DNA of 64,000 nucleotides from positions 496,001 to 560,000 of the forward strand of contig CAOLHI010000416.1 of NCBI GenBank assembly GCA_948474755.1. Direction: 5' to 3'. The stretch is from Ctenosaura bakeri. Taxonomy: Eukaryota; Chordata; Lepidosauria; Squamata; Iguanidae. A program made the position numbers and the translations under genes. The notes beneath the pieces are model-generated. The model saw only the letters and a program-made list of their open reading frames with translations. It searched no databases and was not told the DNA's origin. Shown piece after piece: positions 12,461-23,457 of the stretch; position 1 is the first letter of the stretch; each line of letters opens with the position of its first letter.

Positions 12461-12838
12461 TTTTAAAAGTGTGAATATGGGAGACAGCAGAACTAACAGC
12501 ATTACCCACCCCTAACAATAATATGCACTTATAGTTCTGGGACCTGTAGTCCAAAAAAAATAATTTTCTCAGGCTCTGCTACCCTGTGATCACCAGCGAA
12601 GGACCTCATTGGTTATTGGTCGTGATTCTGGACAATCATGAAACAAGAGAAGATCAGAAAATCTGTAGAAACTGTCAAAGTCTTCACACATGCAAGAAGA
12701 AGTGATTAAAAATTTATCTTTCTTATGTTTATTACTGTGTAAACCCCCTTGTCTACTGATGCTTAAAAATACTTTCTTCTCCTCAAATGGGTATCAAAAA
12801 ACTTTTGCAGGCCAAGCCATTCTTAGCACTGACAGTAT

Positions 12839-13040
12839 GGGCCTTTCTGCACTACACTGTTATAGTGCTATTATTCTACTTTCAACATCCTATGGAATCC
12901 TGGGGCTTGGAGTTTAGGGAGGGGCCTTTAGAATTTGCAGACAGAGACCTCTTTGGCCTCAGTAAACTCCAAACCCCAGAATTCCACAGGATGTAGAAAG
13001 TGGAAAAATAGCACTGTAACAGTATAGTGTGGAAAAGCCT
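12839..13040. mobile_element. Palindromic MITE, family A, copy 4 (complete)
   Basis: Left end GGGCCTTTCTGCACTACACT; right end AGTATAGTGTGGAAAAGCC. The arms pair across a centre with GAATTTGCAGACAGAGACC. Confidence 0.85.
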
Positions 13041-13996
13041 TAAGACTGTACAAAAATCTATGCCAGAAAATTTGGACCTTTCTTTGTCTCCCTTCCCCAA
13101 TCTCTTTCACCTGGTCACACACAAAGATCCTCCACTTATCGCTTCAACAACAGAGCCAACCAAAGGCCCCTTGTTAGGAGGCTATTACTAAGACAGAGCT
13201 GGCATTTTCCCAACAGAGCAAGCAGAGCAATTTATCAGTGATGCCCGTGATGCTCCAGCCTTATGCTGATGCATAATCCTGGAGTTGCATCGCATCCCTG
13301 ACAGAACTGGTCAGCTTTCAGCAGACATGAAGAATTTGCAGTTGGGAAAGGTGGGGGGAGGGAAGGAAAACCAAAGCAGTAACAGAGAGGTATGCTAATT
13401 ATCTTGGGCAGAGGTCCTTGCCAGTTTTTATCAAGGCGTACAAAGCAATTATTAAAATTAATGCAACTTACCATGTGTTCTACTTCTTGAGAAGCTATTT
13501 TTGGCTAGAGTTGCCATCTGTCCCATTCAGAACGATCGAACGCCAGAGTTTTTGCTCTCTGTTCTGTCTCCTACGATTCCCACATGTAGGTCTACAAACG
13601 TACTCATTTGCAAAGAAAACTCCAGAAGACTGGGCTCAGGCCCACTCTTAACTTTTACTGGATCTGGCATCGGTGGATTGTGGGGGGGCATTGCTACTTC
13701 TTCAGAGAAGTCCACTTTCTTTTCTAGGTAGAGGTCAAACTATCCCCTCAGGGACTGTTCACACATTTGAATCCTTGATTCGTACATCTAGGGTTTTTAA
13801 AGCACGCACCTAAATGCAAAAAGTGTGAATGAAACAAAGGATGAGTGTTTGGCAATGTGTGATTCATGCAGTCATGCTTGTCAGCTAGATGTAACTGAAG
13901 AATGTTCACTGAATGAAGTTTTTGTAGCAAACCCAAGTTTTTTACTACTGTTACTACCTGCATCATGCTGCTCTTTATCACTGCTAAATTCAAAGC
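13041..13996. other. Intergenic DNA, no recognised gene
   Basis: Nothing I can name. Several overlapping open frames near 13,500-13,730 are short and unrelated to any family. Confidence 0.4.
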
Positions 13997-14080
13997 AGCA
14001 AAGAGTCCTGTGGCACCTTTAGGACTAACAGGTTTACAACAGCATGAGTCTTTGTGGCCTGTGGCTCATTTCTTCTAGGG
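13997..14080. mobile_element. Half copy of palindromic MITE, family C
   Basis: GCAAAGAGTCCTGTGGCACC, then TTTAGGACTAACAGGTTT and GCATGAG..TTTGTGG. This arm sequence is widespread in reptile genomes. A two-armed copy lies at 20,484-20,596. Confidence 0.7.
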
Positions 14081-14177
14081 GGACAGCACAGAGTCTAATG
14101 CAAAGAGAGGATGAGCAAAGTGTAGCCAACCAAAACGTTGCCAGATTGCAATGCCAGCATATCTCACCATTCACTAT

Positions 14178-14250
14178 GCTGATTCAGGGCTGATGGGACT
14201 TGTAATCCAGCCATCTCTGGAGGCTGCACTTTGCCCAGCCCCGATCTAGT
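14178..14250. mobile_element. Half copy of palindromic MITE, family B
   Basis: GCTGATGGGACTTGTAATCC, then AGCCATCTCTGGAGGC, one arm of the family. Confidence 0.55.
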
Positions 14251-14654
14251 GGTCCCTGTATATATATCCAGTATGCATTGCTGCAGATGAGGTACTGACA
14301 GTGAGGATAAAGTGAATATAAACTCCAAGCAGTTTCTTGTTTCATGTAACAGCCCTCCCCTCCTGGGAACCAGGTGGAAGGAGTGAATATATTCAGCTAT
14401 ATATTCATATGTTGTAATACTGTTATTTACCTGATTCATTTTAGCTAAGCCTAGACATTTTTCTTTTGGGGCTAAGAAGTCCAAAAATTCTCCAGCAAGC
14501 ATGGCCGTGACTGGGAAATTTGAGGAAAATCCGCCCCCCAAATAATTTCAGGCTCTGTTCAAAGGAAACTTCTCCTGCCATGGAACAAAGCTACCAAAAC
14601 CAGCTATGACTATGCAGCTCACCTGGGTCACAGCACTAAGGCCAATTTCTTAGT

Positions 14655-14662
14655 GGTACTGA
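14655..14662. repeat. Target-site duplication, left (GGTACTGA)
   Basis: Eight bases identical to 15,546-15,553, directly abutting the inverted terminal repeats of the element between them. Confidence 0.9.
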
Positions 14663-15545
14663 CAGTGATGTATTTAAGTCTTTAACTCCAAGTCTCAAGT
14701 CAAGTCTCAAATCTCTACCGTCAAGTCCTGAGTCAAGTCTCAAGTCCTTGAAGACACTCTCAAGTCAAGTCTCAAGTCTGGGAGCCAACTTTATACCCCA
14801 ACCTGTACTCCAGAATTTTTGGACATAGTCCAATAAAGTCAGTTTTAACAATTTAACAAGAGTCAGCCCTCCACGTCTGCAATTTTACCACCTGCAGCCT
14901 CCTTCTTACTTCCCATTTGTAAAGCTGGAGGCTTTTGTGCCAATGGGCATAAAAGACTCTGCAGCTTCAGAAGTGGAGAATAGGATCCTTCTTGCTTCCC
15001 ATTTCCAAAGCTGGAGGATTTTTCAGAAGTGGGGAACAGGATTTTTCTTACTCTCCATTAATGAAGCTTCAAAAGCTTTAGAAGTAAGGATCCTTCCTCC
15101 TCAAGCCCGTTGCCTAACACATTTGCTGTTCCCTTCTGACAAATGCACCCTGCACTTTGCTGGTGACTCTTGTATTCTGCTCTTAGGAAATGTCCTCTGA
15201 TATGCAGCTGGGTCAGGCTGCTGAACAGACCTCAAGTCTGCCTCAAGCCCATTGCCTAACCCGTTTGCTGTTCACCTCTCAGAAATGTGCCCACACTTTG
15301 GACTCGAGACAGATTGTTATGTGACCCGTAGGCAAAAAGAGATGGCAACATTGTTCAAAGTCATCAGGTTTCTGAATGAATATGTTACGTTACTGAACCC
15401 AAGGCAGCAAGTCAGTCACTAAAAATATACGAGTCTCGAGTAGAGTCAGTGCATCATTTATAACTGAGTTGAGTCTGAGGCGAGTCACTGAAGTGGCTTA
15501 AGTCTGACTTCAGTTCGAGTCAGCCAACTTGAGTCTACATCACTG
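14663..15545. mobile_element. Non-autonomous hAT DNA transposon, 883 bp, complete
   Basis: Ends are perfect 10-bp inverted repeats (CAGTGATGTA / TACATCACTG), flanked by an exact 8-bp duplication; both features are typical of the hAT superfamily. Each end carries many subterminal copies of a CAAGTCTCAAGT-like motif. On the left they read CTCAAGT, and on the right mostly GAGTC or CTTGAG, as expected for transposase-binding repeats facing each other. The interior has two kinds of direct repeat: CTTCCCATTT..AAAGCTGGAGG (about 14,900, 14,990 and a weaker third) and CCTCAAGCCC.TTGCCTAAC (15,098 and 15,241). No transposase frame is present, so mobilisation would need a related autonomous element. 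Confidence 0.88.
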
Positions 15546-15553
15546 GGTACTGA
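15546..15553. repeat. Target-site duplication, right (GGTACTGA)
   Basis: Exact copy of 14,655-14,662. Confidence 0.9.
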
Positions 15554-15764
15554 GCATGCAACAGCACTGAGCATGGCCAATGAGAGCACCAAAGCCTAGT
15601 CCATGAGAACCTTTGCTAAATGTACATAGGAGACAGCAGCACCCCTCTTGTTGAACAGCGACATGCATGTCAAAATCCATTAAAGCAATGACCCAACAGA
15701 GACATCTTCCAAGGGTTCTGGTTGGACCTCCTGCATTTGATGAAGGCATTGTGGGATGTACATA

Positions 15765-16065
15765 TCTCAAACAGATATGTCTTCATACCTATCCCCCAAA
15801 CCCCACCCTGTAAGCTGCACCAGCCTCCCCAACACAACCATCTCTGGATTGTTAGAGGGCAAGGGGACCAGTGGTAACACATCCAGCTATTTTCCTTTAG
15901 CTAGACATGCTGCCACAGGCATCAGCAAAGATCTCCAGGAGTCCCTGAGAGGGGACAGCTCAGAAATGCCTATGTTGGGCAGGGGCTGTGTGGCTTACAA
16001 AATGAGTTGAAGGAGACTTTGGGTCATTGTGTGGTCAGAAAACAATTCTGGCCTATGCAATGATT
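15765..16065 (+). repeat. Unnamed repeat family H, copy 2 (diverged)
   Basis: CCCCCAAACCCCACCCTG, CAGCTATTTTCCTTTAGCTAG and GGGTCATTGTGTGGTCAG occur in the order seen, with substitutions, in the copies at 11,165 and 19,627. Confidence 0.45.
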
Positions 16066-16660
16066 GAAAAATTAACATGATATTGTAAGGTAGATTTAAC
16101 AACATTATAACTTATTAACATGGTAAACTTTATAATAACTTTTCAGGATAATAATCTGAACATTCTAGGCAGGTAGCACAGGGGAAACTGCAGCTCTTGG
16201 GGCACATGCGGCCCTTGGGGGCTTTTTGTGGTCCCCAGACACCTCCAAACCCCCAGTCCCAGCTTGGCCTACAGGCATCTAGATATGTGGATAGCCCTTG
16301 CAGCATTCTTCTTCCCAAATCTCCCCACTCCTTATATCCCCAAAAAAAAAGAAAAGAAAGAAAATTGGCCCCAAACAGCCAGATTTCATTTCCAGACAGT
16401 TCTTAGAAGGTGCAGCCTGCTGCAGGGGTCAATATTTTCCTTCCACACCCTCCACAGTTGTCCAGTTCACAAAACTTACATTTTTTTTTCTGTCCATCTT
16501 GTCATCACTTCAACACCTGCCACAAAACATGAAGTAGTAGCACATACCTGAACTGGAACAATATGATACTACTCCTCTATGACTTAGTAAAGGGGTGGCC
16601 AACTGTGGCAGATCCAGGGGCCAATTTATGTCCCAGAGCTCTCTCGTGGACTGCTGAATC

Positions 16661-16661
<1 letters not shown>
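16066..16661. other. Intergenic DNA, no recognised gene
   Basis: The CTTGGGGCACATGCGGCCCTT segment near 16,198 resembles the end of a common reptile repeat but cannot be assigned. Poly(A) and poly(T) runs follow. Confidence 0.35.

Positions 16662-16708
<47 letters not shown>
16662..16708. repeat. (TCA)n microsatellite
   Basis: About 15.7 uninterrupted TCA units. It gives poly-Ser, poly-His or poly-Met runs in open frames, which are not genes. Confidence 0.98.
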
Positions 16709-16709
<1 letters not shown>

Positions 16710-17060
16710 CTGCCTCTCCCAAGGCTTGAAGAGGGATACAACATAAAATACCACTAAAAAGACATTAAACCATTTAGAATACATCAGTTTAAAATTCATA
16801 GTTAAAAACTGACTGTGTAGGCCTGCTGGAAGAGATAGGTCTTTAGTACTTTTTAAAATTCAAACAGTGAATTTTGCTGTCAAATCTCTTCCGGCAGGTC
16901 ATTCCACAGTCTGGGAGCAGCTGATGAGAGGGCCTTCTGGGAGACCCTTGCCAGTCTAGTTCTGGCTAGTTTAAGCAAAATGGCCTCCAGAGGACCTGAG
17001 GATACAGGGCGGATTGTATGGGAGGAGGTGATCCTTCAGGTAACTTGGCCCCAACCCATG
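16709..17060 (-). repeat. Diverged interspersed repeat (family not named)
   Basis: TTCCGGCAGGTCATTCCACAG, then TCTGGGAGCAGC, GAGGGCCTTCTGGGAGACC and AACCCATGAAAAATAAA match a segment I know to be interspersed in lizard genomes. The preceding TACAACATAAAATACCACT fits the same element. Superfamily uncertain. Confidence 0.5.
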
Positions 17061-17089
17061 AAAAATAAAACAAAAACCCATAGTGGTTT

Positions 17090-17405
17090 GTGGACTGGAA
17101 TCCTGTTGAGGCATTGGGTATTTGTAAGTGGACTTACTTAACATTTGCAAGAATTAGAAATGTGCATTTGTGTAATGTCTGTATCCAGTAGAAGACTGTG
17201 GTAACATTGTTACATAGCATTGGTGCTTGATGTACAATAGCACCAATGTATGGGACAGATGCACATCAGGCACCAATGTACATGTGGGTGCACATGTGTG
17301 TGTGTCCTGTTACACATCTTCACAATTCTATAACCAGGTTTCTTAATGCCTCTATGATATAGCTAGGTATATGCAGAGTTATGTAACATAATAGGTCATA
17401 TAGGA
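17090..17405 (+). repeat. Unnamed repeat family G, copy 3
   Basis: Left flank GTAAGTGGACTTACTTAACA; variable middle with CACCAATGTA units in both orientations; right flank TCCTGTTACACATCTTCACA, then TAGCTAGGTATATGCAG. It is the closest match to copy 1. Confidence 0.6.
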
Positions 17406-17802
17406 TTATGGCAGAGGGTTTTTTTAAAAATTATTTTAACGTTAAACAGTACAGGGAGAACTGGTAACTTATTTAAATTGGAGGCTTTCAGGAGCAGCAA
17501 TTTACTGTCTCTTTTTCTGATCAGGGAAAGGTCAGTCTGGGGATCTAGAGGTAAAAAATATCCTTGGGGGCCACATCCAGCCCCAGGGGTGCCTTTTGCC
17601 CCTCCTTAGTTTTCTAAGAGCACAGTAAACTATAAACTTAATGAAGATCTTAGTTACACTGGAAATCTTTATTGGCTGTAGTGAGGAGATGTTTAGTAAC
17701 ACACATATATACACATCAGAAAATACTGAAGTGTCTCATGTATACATAGCTAAACAGTACTTACTTTGAGATTTTCGGTCAGCAGTGGAAATCATGTGGC
17801 CC
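17406..17802. other. Intergenic DNA, nothing recognised
   Basis: AT-rich sequence without exon, RNA or repeat features that I can assign. Confidence 0.4.
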
Positions 17803-17905
17803 TCTAGATGTTATGAAACTGCAGCTCCCACCATTCCTCATCATGGGCTACACTGGCTAGGGCTGTTGGGAGCTACAGTTCAAAAACTTCTAGGGAACCA
17901 CCCCG
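17803..17905. mobile_element. Palindromic MITE, family B (complete)
   Basis: TGGCCCTCTAGATGTTATGA on the left, TGGCTAGGGCTGTTGGGAGC in the middle, and AACTTCTAGGGAACCACC on the right, as inverted arms around GGGCTACACTGG. Confidence 0.7.
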
Positions 17906-18194
17906 TTCCCACCACTGGCTTTGATCCAGGTTGACATAAAACGGAGGTAACAATGTAAAAAAAATATATGGCCAAGATCTTTCATTATCAGATGTATCTA
18001 CAACAAGAGAGCTCTGTCATCATGGCCAATACCATACCTGCCTCTTAAGACAGGTGATGTTTCAACCAATGGGTTACTGAGGCACTGCAGATCAGGGTGT
18101 TGGGAAACAACAACTGAAACCCTCTTCTAGTTGCAGGGCATTTTGAGACAGCAGCTGGAGAGATTTGCCCTGGGTTCTGCTTCAGCAAATATCA

Positions 18195-18225
18195 GTGTGT
18201 GTATGTGCGTGTGTGTGTGTGTGTG
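18195..18225. repeat. (TG)n microsatellite
   Basis: TG/CG dinucleotide run ending in TGTGTGTGTGTGTGTG. Confidence 0.95.
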
Positions 18226-18529
18226 GGAAAGGGGCAAAGGGGTGGTGGAGACAGTGGGCACTCTGGGTCCAAACCGGGTCAGGAAAAGGAGAGGGGAAAA
18301 GGATGGGTTGGCATGGTTTTTAAAGGGCTGCATGCATGGCCTGATTGGAGCTGCTGAAATGGAAGTTTCCCCCAGAAAAGAAGTGCCTGAGGTGTGGGAG
18401 GGCAGGGGTTGAAGAAACTTGCAAATAAATCCATGAATGTTAAACCCGCATATGTGGAGAATCATCTGTACTTCACTGACATAACTAGGTAGCATAGGTC
18501 ATGGACCTTGTAGGAAAAGTGCCACAGAC
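18226..18529. other. Intergenic DNA with a Tigger-like end fragment
   Basis: AAACCCGCATATGTGGAGAA, then TCATCTGTA (about 18,442-18,470), matches the right end of the TA-flanked element at 61,290-61,776. The rest is unassigned. Confidence 0.4.
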
Positions 18530-18960
18530 TTGAGCCACGAAGGAAGTAACGTATTGGAGCTAGTCAATTGTGTCTGCTTGGATATGTTTGGAGCGGAGAT
18601 TTTGTCTGCCCTCACTGGCCAGTGCTGTGAAACCTTGGAAAAAATGCAACCACTTTTAGCATGTTCTCCAGAGCACTTTGCAAATTTTCAAACTGTCCTT
18701 GACACATCTTGGAATCAGATGCCTCACCAGCTTATAGAAGCAATTTGCGTGGCGGCTGCGTGAATAAGCTGCCCATTTCTTCCATCTGGTAACAGGATTC
18801 CCTGGCTTGAAAGACTCCCCACTTTTATTATCATTTTTTATTTTTACAAATGAATAATTAAAATGATTGCAATTTGCAAAGTAAATTATGCCATTAGCAA
18901 CTCAAGAATTAATAAGCAAGGAACAAAGAGAATAATATATTGCGAGGCTGACAAGGAAAA
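18530..18960. other. Candidate conserved non-coding element
   Basis: Repeat-free, with composite homeobox/POU-like words (GCAATTTGCAAAGTAAATTA, GAATTAATAAGC, GAATAATTAAAATGATTGC). The first 234 bases are also open in one + frame without an ATG (TTG at 18,530), and no protein family is recognisable. It may be a distal enhancer for C1QL3 or RSU1. This is inferred from texture. Confidence 0.35.
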
Positions 18961-19626
18961 AAAAAAAATCTCCTGGCAATTCACCACTCTTAGGATTTTA
19001 ATTTTGAGTTCTCCACTCCCAGCTATCCATTCTTATTGCACATCTATCATACCCCTGATGAATATAAAGGACCACCGTATATCATGCCACAACACTGCAG
19101 GTTGGGAGGAACAATACCATGGGAATCCAGCAGGTTTTGAGGAGGTAGAAAAGGAACCATAGATGACACTATAGAGGAATTTGTCTCTCCATCCTGTTAC
19201 TTCGCATCATAATCTCTGCTTAATGGCTGTGGCATTCCCATCTCCATTTCAAAGGCATCCAAATTCTCACTTCCCAGCCATTGAGTGACTTGAACAAGTG
19301 ACACAGCTTTTAATAAAAGTGCAGCATGATTTATACCAGAGTTTATTCATACATATCAGGTTGCCTGTTTAATTTCAGCACTTTGTAAGAAGCATTTGTC
19401 TTCACCCATTTCCTTACTTAATATTTACTGTTTGCCTCCTAGTTAGAAAACAAAATAAAATGGAAAGCAGGCAGGCAGGCAGGAAGGAAGGAAGGAGAGC
19501 AAGCACATGATGTTCTTTTATTGCTAGCAAACAAGATACTGCCATGTGAATAAATATCCACAGGTTAACTTTCTCAGGCATCAGCTATAGAAGCTAATGT
19601 ACTGTTAATGAACGAGGATGGCATAA
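18961..19626. other. Intergenic DNA, partly single-copy in appearance
   Basis: No recognised gene. A GCAG/GGAA tetranucleotide run lies at 19,470-19,498. Confidence 0.4.
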
Positions 19627-19890
19627 GTCATTGCAGGACTTGGAATTTTGTACTGACTGTGCAATGACCAAAATCCCATGTCTCCTAAACCCTCCTTTCT
19701 CTGCTACAGCTCCCCCTCCAACATATCAATTTCCGATAAAGAGGGAGGGAGGGGGGAGAAGGATCCAGCTGTTTTCCTAGAGATGGACACACAAAAAACA
19801 GGCACCCACTCAGGTCTCAGGGGTCCTCCAGAGGTCCCTGACAAAGATGTCATTATTATGTATCAGCTATAGGAAAATAGCCACTCCCCC
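19627..19890 (+). repeat. Unnamed repeat family H, copy 3
   Basis: AAGTCATTGCAGGACTTGG, then GTGCAATGACCAAAATCCC, GTCCTCCAGAGGTCCC and CAGCTATAGGAAAATAG parallel the - strand of 11,165-11,485 over most of its length. Confidence 0.6.
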
Positions 19891-20483
19891 ACTCTTTATG
19901 TTGGCCGTGGGCTGGCAGTAGAGAAAAGGTGGTTTTGGGGAAGGAAACTTTGAACTTATTATACTTACTTAGGGTTGCCAGAGTGAAAACTGGAGATGGC
20001 TGCTAAACCTTTAATAATTATTTAGAATGGGGAATTATAGCAGCTGCTGTTTGATAGGTGGTTGCATGACAAACAATACCTGCTGAAATTGTCTCTTCCA
20101 CAAAACTGTTGAAGATAATAGGAGAACTCTCAGCTTTTCATTCTGGTGACCCTTGATCCATATGTGTAAAATGTTTCCCGATTCAGGATCTCAACCAGCC
20201 ATTGCATGGTGTTTGTTGCTGCAGAGAAGTACTGAGAATTTTGACTTCCTGAGATCAGTCAGAGAAAGGCAAAGAAAATGCTTTGAGTGGAGTGGATGTC
20301 ATGAATTGAAACAGGGATTTAGAATGTGTGTGTGTGTTTAATGTATGCGATGTTTCAAAGAAAAAGCCACTGATAAAAATAACAACATTATGGAGCAAAT
20401 AGAAGCACAGCAATACAGCAGAGTATAACAAAATGAAGACTAAAAAGGAGTGAGGAGGGATAAAAGAAAGAATGTAGTGGTAG
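19891..20483. other. Intergenic DNA, nothing recognised
   Basis: No repeat or exon that I can assign. Confidence 0.4.
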
Positions 20484-20596
20484 CTTTAAGACTAACTGGT
20501 TCTTATTTTAGCATGAGCTTTTGTGGATATCAACTCACTTCTTCAGTTAATGTCTGCTAAAGATCATGTTAAAATAAAAACCAGTTAGTTTTAAAG
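20484..20596. mobile_element. Palindromic MITE, family C (two arms)
   Basis: Arms 20,484-20,516 and 20,564-20,596 (33 bases each) are inverted copies with three differences. The loop holds CTTTTGTGG and CTTCTTCAG, as in related reptile repeats. Confidence 0.8.
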
Positions 20597-21254
20597 CCAT
20601 TACCCTGTTTGCATGCCCAGAATCAGTGTGACTGGTGGCCCCAGCGCCAATGGGTTGGTGATCCACTTTGGTTTTTAGTCCAACAACCAAAGGAGCTATC
20701 CAAGGTGCTGAATCATATTTCAATAATTTCACCTTGGATGGCTTTAAAGCAGGGGTAGGTAACTGTTAAAGGTTAGGAGGCCTCCTGAGCCCCAAGGAGG
20801 TCTTGGAAAGCTACACCCAATGACAGTATCTCTCTGCAAAATAGAGCAAATATGTCCCCAAAAGCCCTCTAGAGGACCGGGGGCATTTTCACCAGAGTTT
20901 TTGCATCACCTGAGCCACTTCAGGCCCAATAGACCTATAGGCCTTTTTTTTCTACATTAGGAAGTGTGCCAAAAAAAAAAAAAAATCACTTCCACTTCCT
21001 GCTTTTTTTTAAAGGCCTCTCCAGGACCTGAAATAGCTCCAGGGGGCCCATTGACCCCCAAGTTAACGGAAGAGTGATTCAAACAATTCTAAATTGTTTC
21101 TAAATTGTTTAAACTAGAGTTAAAACATTTGGGTGTAAGTGGGAAATGATTTGATAATTTTTTAGTCTTTAAGACAATATTATTATGTATTTCCTAAACT
21201 GATATTACTGTACAATAACCTGAGAACTTTTGAATATAGTGTGGGCTATAAATA
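20597..21254. other. Intergenic DNA, possible old repeat
   Basis: GC-richer than its surroundings, with AGCAGGGGTAGGTAACTG at 20,748 looking like a hAT-type end, but no partner end was found. Poly(A) and poly(T) runs near 20,946-21,012. Confidence 0.3.
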
Positions 21255-21340
21255 TTGAAAGAAAGAAAAAAAGGAAGGAAGGAGGAAGGAAGCAAGCAAA
21301 CAAGCAAGCAAAAGGAAGGAAGCAAGCAAGGAAAGAATCA
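21255..21340. repeat. Purine-rich low-complexity (GGAA/AAGC)n
   Basis: Alternating GAAG, GGAA and CAAG units. Confidence 0.9.
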
Positions 21341-21435
21341 ATCAGTCTGGGATGGAGGGTGGAATTTAATATTTTTCAATCCTGGTTACCCTAGGTACCA
21401 TAAAAATCTTCCTGTAGACTGCATTAAACTCACTG

Positions 21436-21640
21436 GCTATACTTTGTTGTGTTGTTGTTTGCCTTCAGGTCATTTCTGCATACGTCAGGTGAATTTACCA
21501 TGAGATTTTCTGAGGCTAAAGGTGTGTGATATGCCCAAAGTCACCCAGTGGGTTTCCATAGCCAAGTGGGGAATCAAACCCTGGTCTCCAGTGTTATAAC
21601 CCAATGCCCAAACCACTACATAACTCTGGCTCTTGGCTAT
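21436..21640 (-). mobile_element. Sauria-type SINE, - orientation (internally deleted)
   Basis: Tail GTTGTTGTTTGCCTTCAGG, the CCCAAAGTCACCCAGTGGG body and the AACCACTACATAAC head are present. About 40 bases of the middle are missing. Confidence 0.8.
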
Positions 21641-22600
21641 AGCATTAATTGAAAGTTTGGAGTAAAACCCAAAGTTGATTTTCCATCCCAGTGACATGAG
21701 AGCTATCAGCTTTCGCAGCCCTAAAGATCGCCACTACCCCCTCCAAGTTTCCACAGAAAAATATAATATCTTGAGAATTCTAAGAAAACAAAATGGCAGC
21801 TGCCAAGAGATGGCAGGTGAGATCAATCTGGCTGCCACGACCTTTCTAGAAAGGAAAATAAGAAAGCAGAATAAAAATTAGATGATGTCATTTTAGAAAA
21901 TAAAAGGTGATGCTGAAATAAATTTTTAGTAATGAAAAATCTTGCACAACCATATTTTTGTTGGCTCTGTGTTCATCTTCTACTTTACTGTGTTTTTTAA
22001 AAATTATTTGTATTCCTATGGTATTCAGTTGGATTTGTTATTATAACACTACTGGTTTTATCAAGGCTGAATTTCTTTCAATTACTGAATACAGTACAGC
22101 ACTACACATAGTTCTGCTCTCTTTATAGGCTGTCTAGATTATTTATATGCCATTTATATAATCTTTTTATAATTCTGAACATGGTCCATTAAGTACATAT
22201 TCTTTAACTTTTGATTGCTTAAGTCTCACTTTAGAGGTGTAGCAATAAATAATTTTATATTCTTAGCGATTCACTAATCAAAGCCACTACATAGAGGTCT
22301 TGATTAGAGATGTTTTGAGTTTTTGAAAAATCTTATACCTCTTGCTGACTAATAGACACATTTAATGGTTCTTTTCTTTTTCTTGTCAAAAATGGAAAAC
22401 ATTTAAACAGCAGCACAATTCAAAACCACATTTTTCTTTAACTTTTCTAATTCTTGGAATTTTGTTCTACAGTTAATTATGTTACATATATACTCCTTCA
22501 AGATTTTATTATATCAAACAATACACAAATACTAGAATTCTACACACTTCCCTATCAATCTGTTTCTATCTAACAGTGCCTACCTGCTTGTGTGTCTGCC
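21641..22600. other. Intergenic DNA, nothing recognised
   Basis: Strongly AT-rich from about 21,880 on. No exon or repeat assigned. Confidence 0.4.
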
Positions 22601-22602
22601 TA

Positions 22603-22668
<66 letters not shown>
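22601..22668. repeat. Compound (CTGT)n(CTAT)n microsatellite
   Basis: Roughly eight CTGT units pass directly into about seven CTAT units. Confidence 0.98.
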
Positions 22669-23057
22669 AACAGAAGACAGTGCATGTTGTGGCAGCATTC
22701 TTGTGAGGTTAACTGAGACAACTACTTGTAGGTGAGTAAGGGTAAAAATCCTTCAGCTGTTTTTCTTGAGCCTGTTAATCATTTCTTTCTATTGGACGAC
22801 AGTATTGCTTGAGCCACATAATTTATCCTGCTCCATCTAAATGAGCCTCTGCTGCCTTCCTGCGTGATGTAAGTCTTTATCCCTTTTTCAGGGTCTAAAT
22901 TCTGAACCCAATCCAGTCAGGTTCCATAACTGAAATGGAGGAGTCTGGTATCTTGTCATTTGTCTCATGCAGCAGTAGATGTCTGTGCCCAGCCTTATTG
23001 CAATCCTGGGCCCATTCACATTTTGAAATTATAGTACACTAGCATTCCATGTTAACT

Positions 23058-23185
23058 GCCATGGTTCCATCCTATGGAATCCTGGGATTGGTAGTCTGAT
23101 GAGGCATTGGGGAGCTCTGGCTGAGAATTCTAAATACCCCTCTCTAAACTGCAAATCCCAGGATTCTATAGGATGGAACCATGGC
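23058..23185. mobile_element. Palindromic MITE, family D, copy 1
   Basis: Arms 23,058-23,096 and 23,147-23,185 start GCCATGGTTCCATCCTATGG and its complement, with about three mismatches. It resembles family A internally (GGAATCCTGGGATT) but has different ends. Confidence 0.8.
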
Positions 23186-23365
23186 ATTTAAAGAGTGAAC
23201 AGGCACCCTGTTTCATCAGTTCTCTTTGGGCCCCTGGAGTGCTCTGAAACAGAGGCCTCTGTCAGAAGAAGAGGGTGACATTTTCTGATGCCCTGAGAGA
23301 TAATGGCTATTGTTGAATGTGAACAAGGGCCTGCATCAGGAACAGGGCTCAGCAAAGTTACAATT

Positions 23366-23430
23366 TTGGACTGAGCAGAGATTCGAACCCAGGCCTCCCA
23401 GAGTCCTATTCCAACACTCAAACCAGAATG
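23366..23430 (-). mobile_element. Sauria-type SINE, head fragment
   Basis: Only the tRNA-like head region is present. 55 bases (23,371-23,425) are identical to 24,568-24,622. Confidence 0.8.
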
Positions 23431-23457
23431 TCTAAGCCAGCATGGCTAATGTTTGAT

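Noticed and set aside
14164..14541. 125-codon open frame (- strand)
   Set aside because: Overlaps a family B MITE arm and has no protein-family features.
16510..16757. Open frames with poly-Met, poly-His or poly-Ser
   Set aside because: Produced by the (TCA)n microsatellite.
22601..22668. CRISPR-like direct repeats
   Set aside because: Simple tetranucleotide microsatellite; no spacers and a vertebrate genome.
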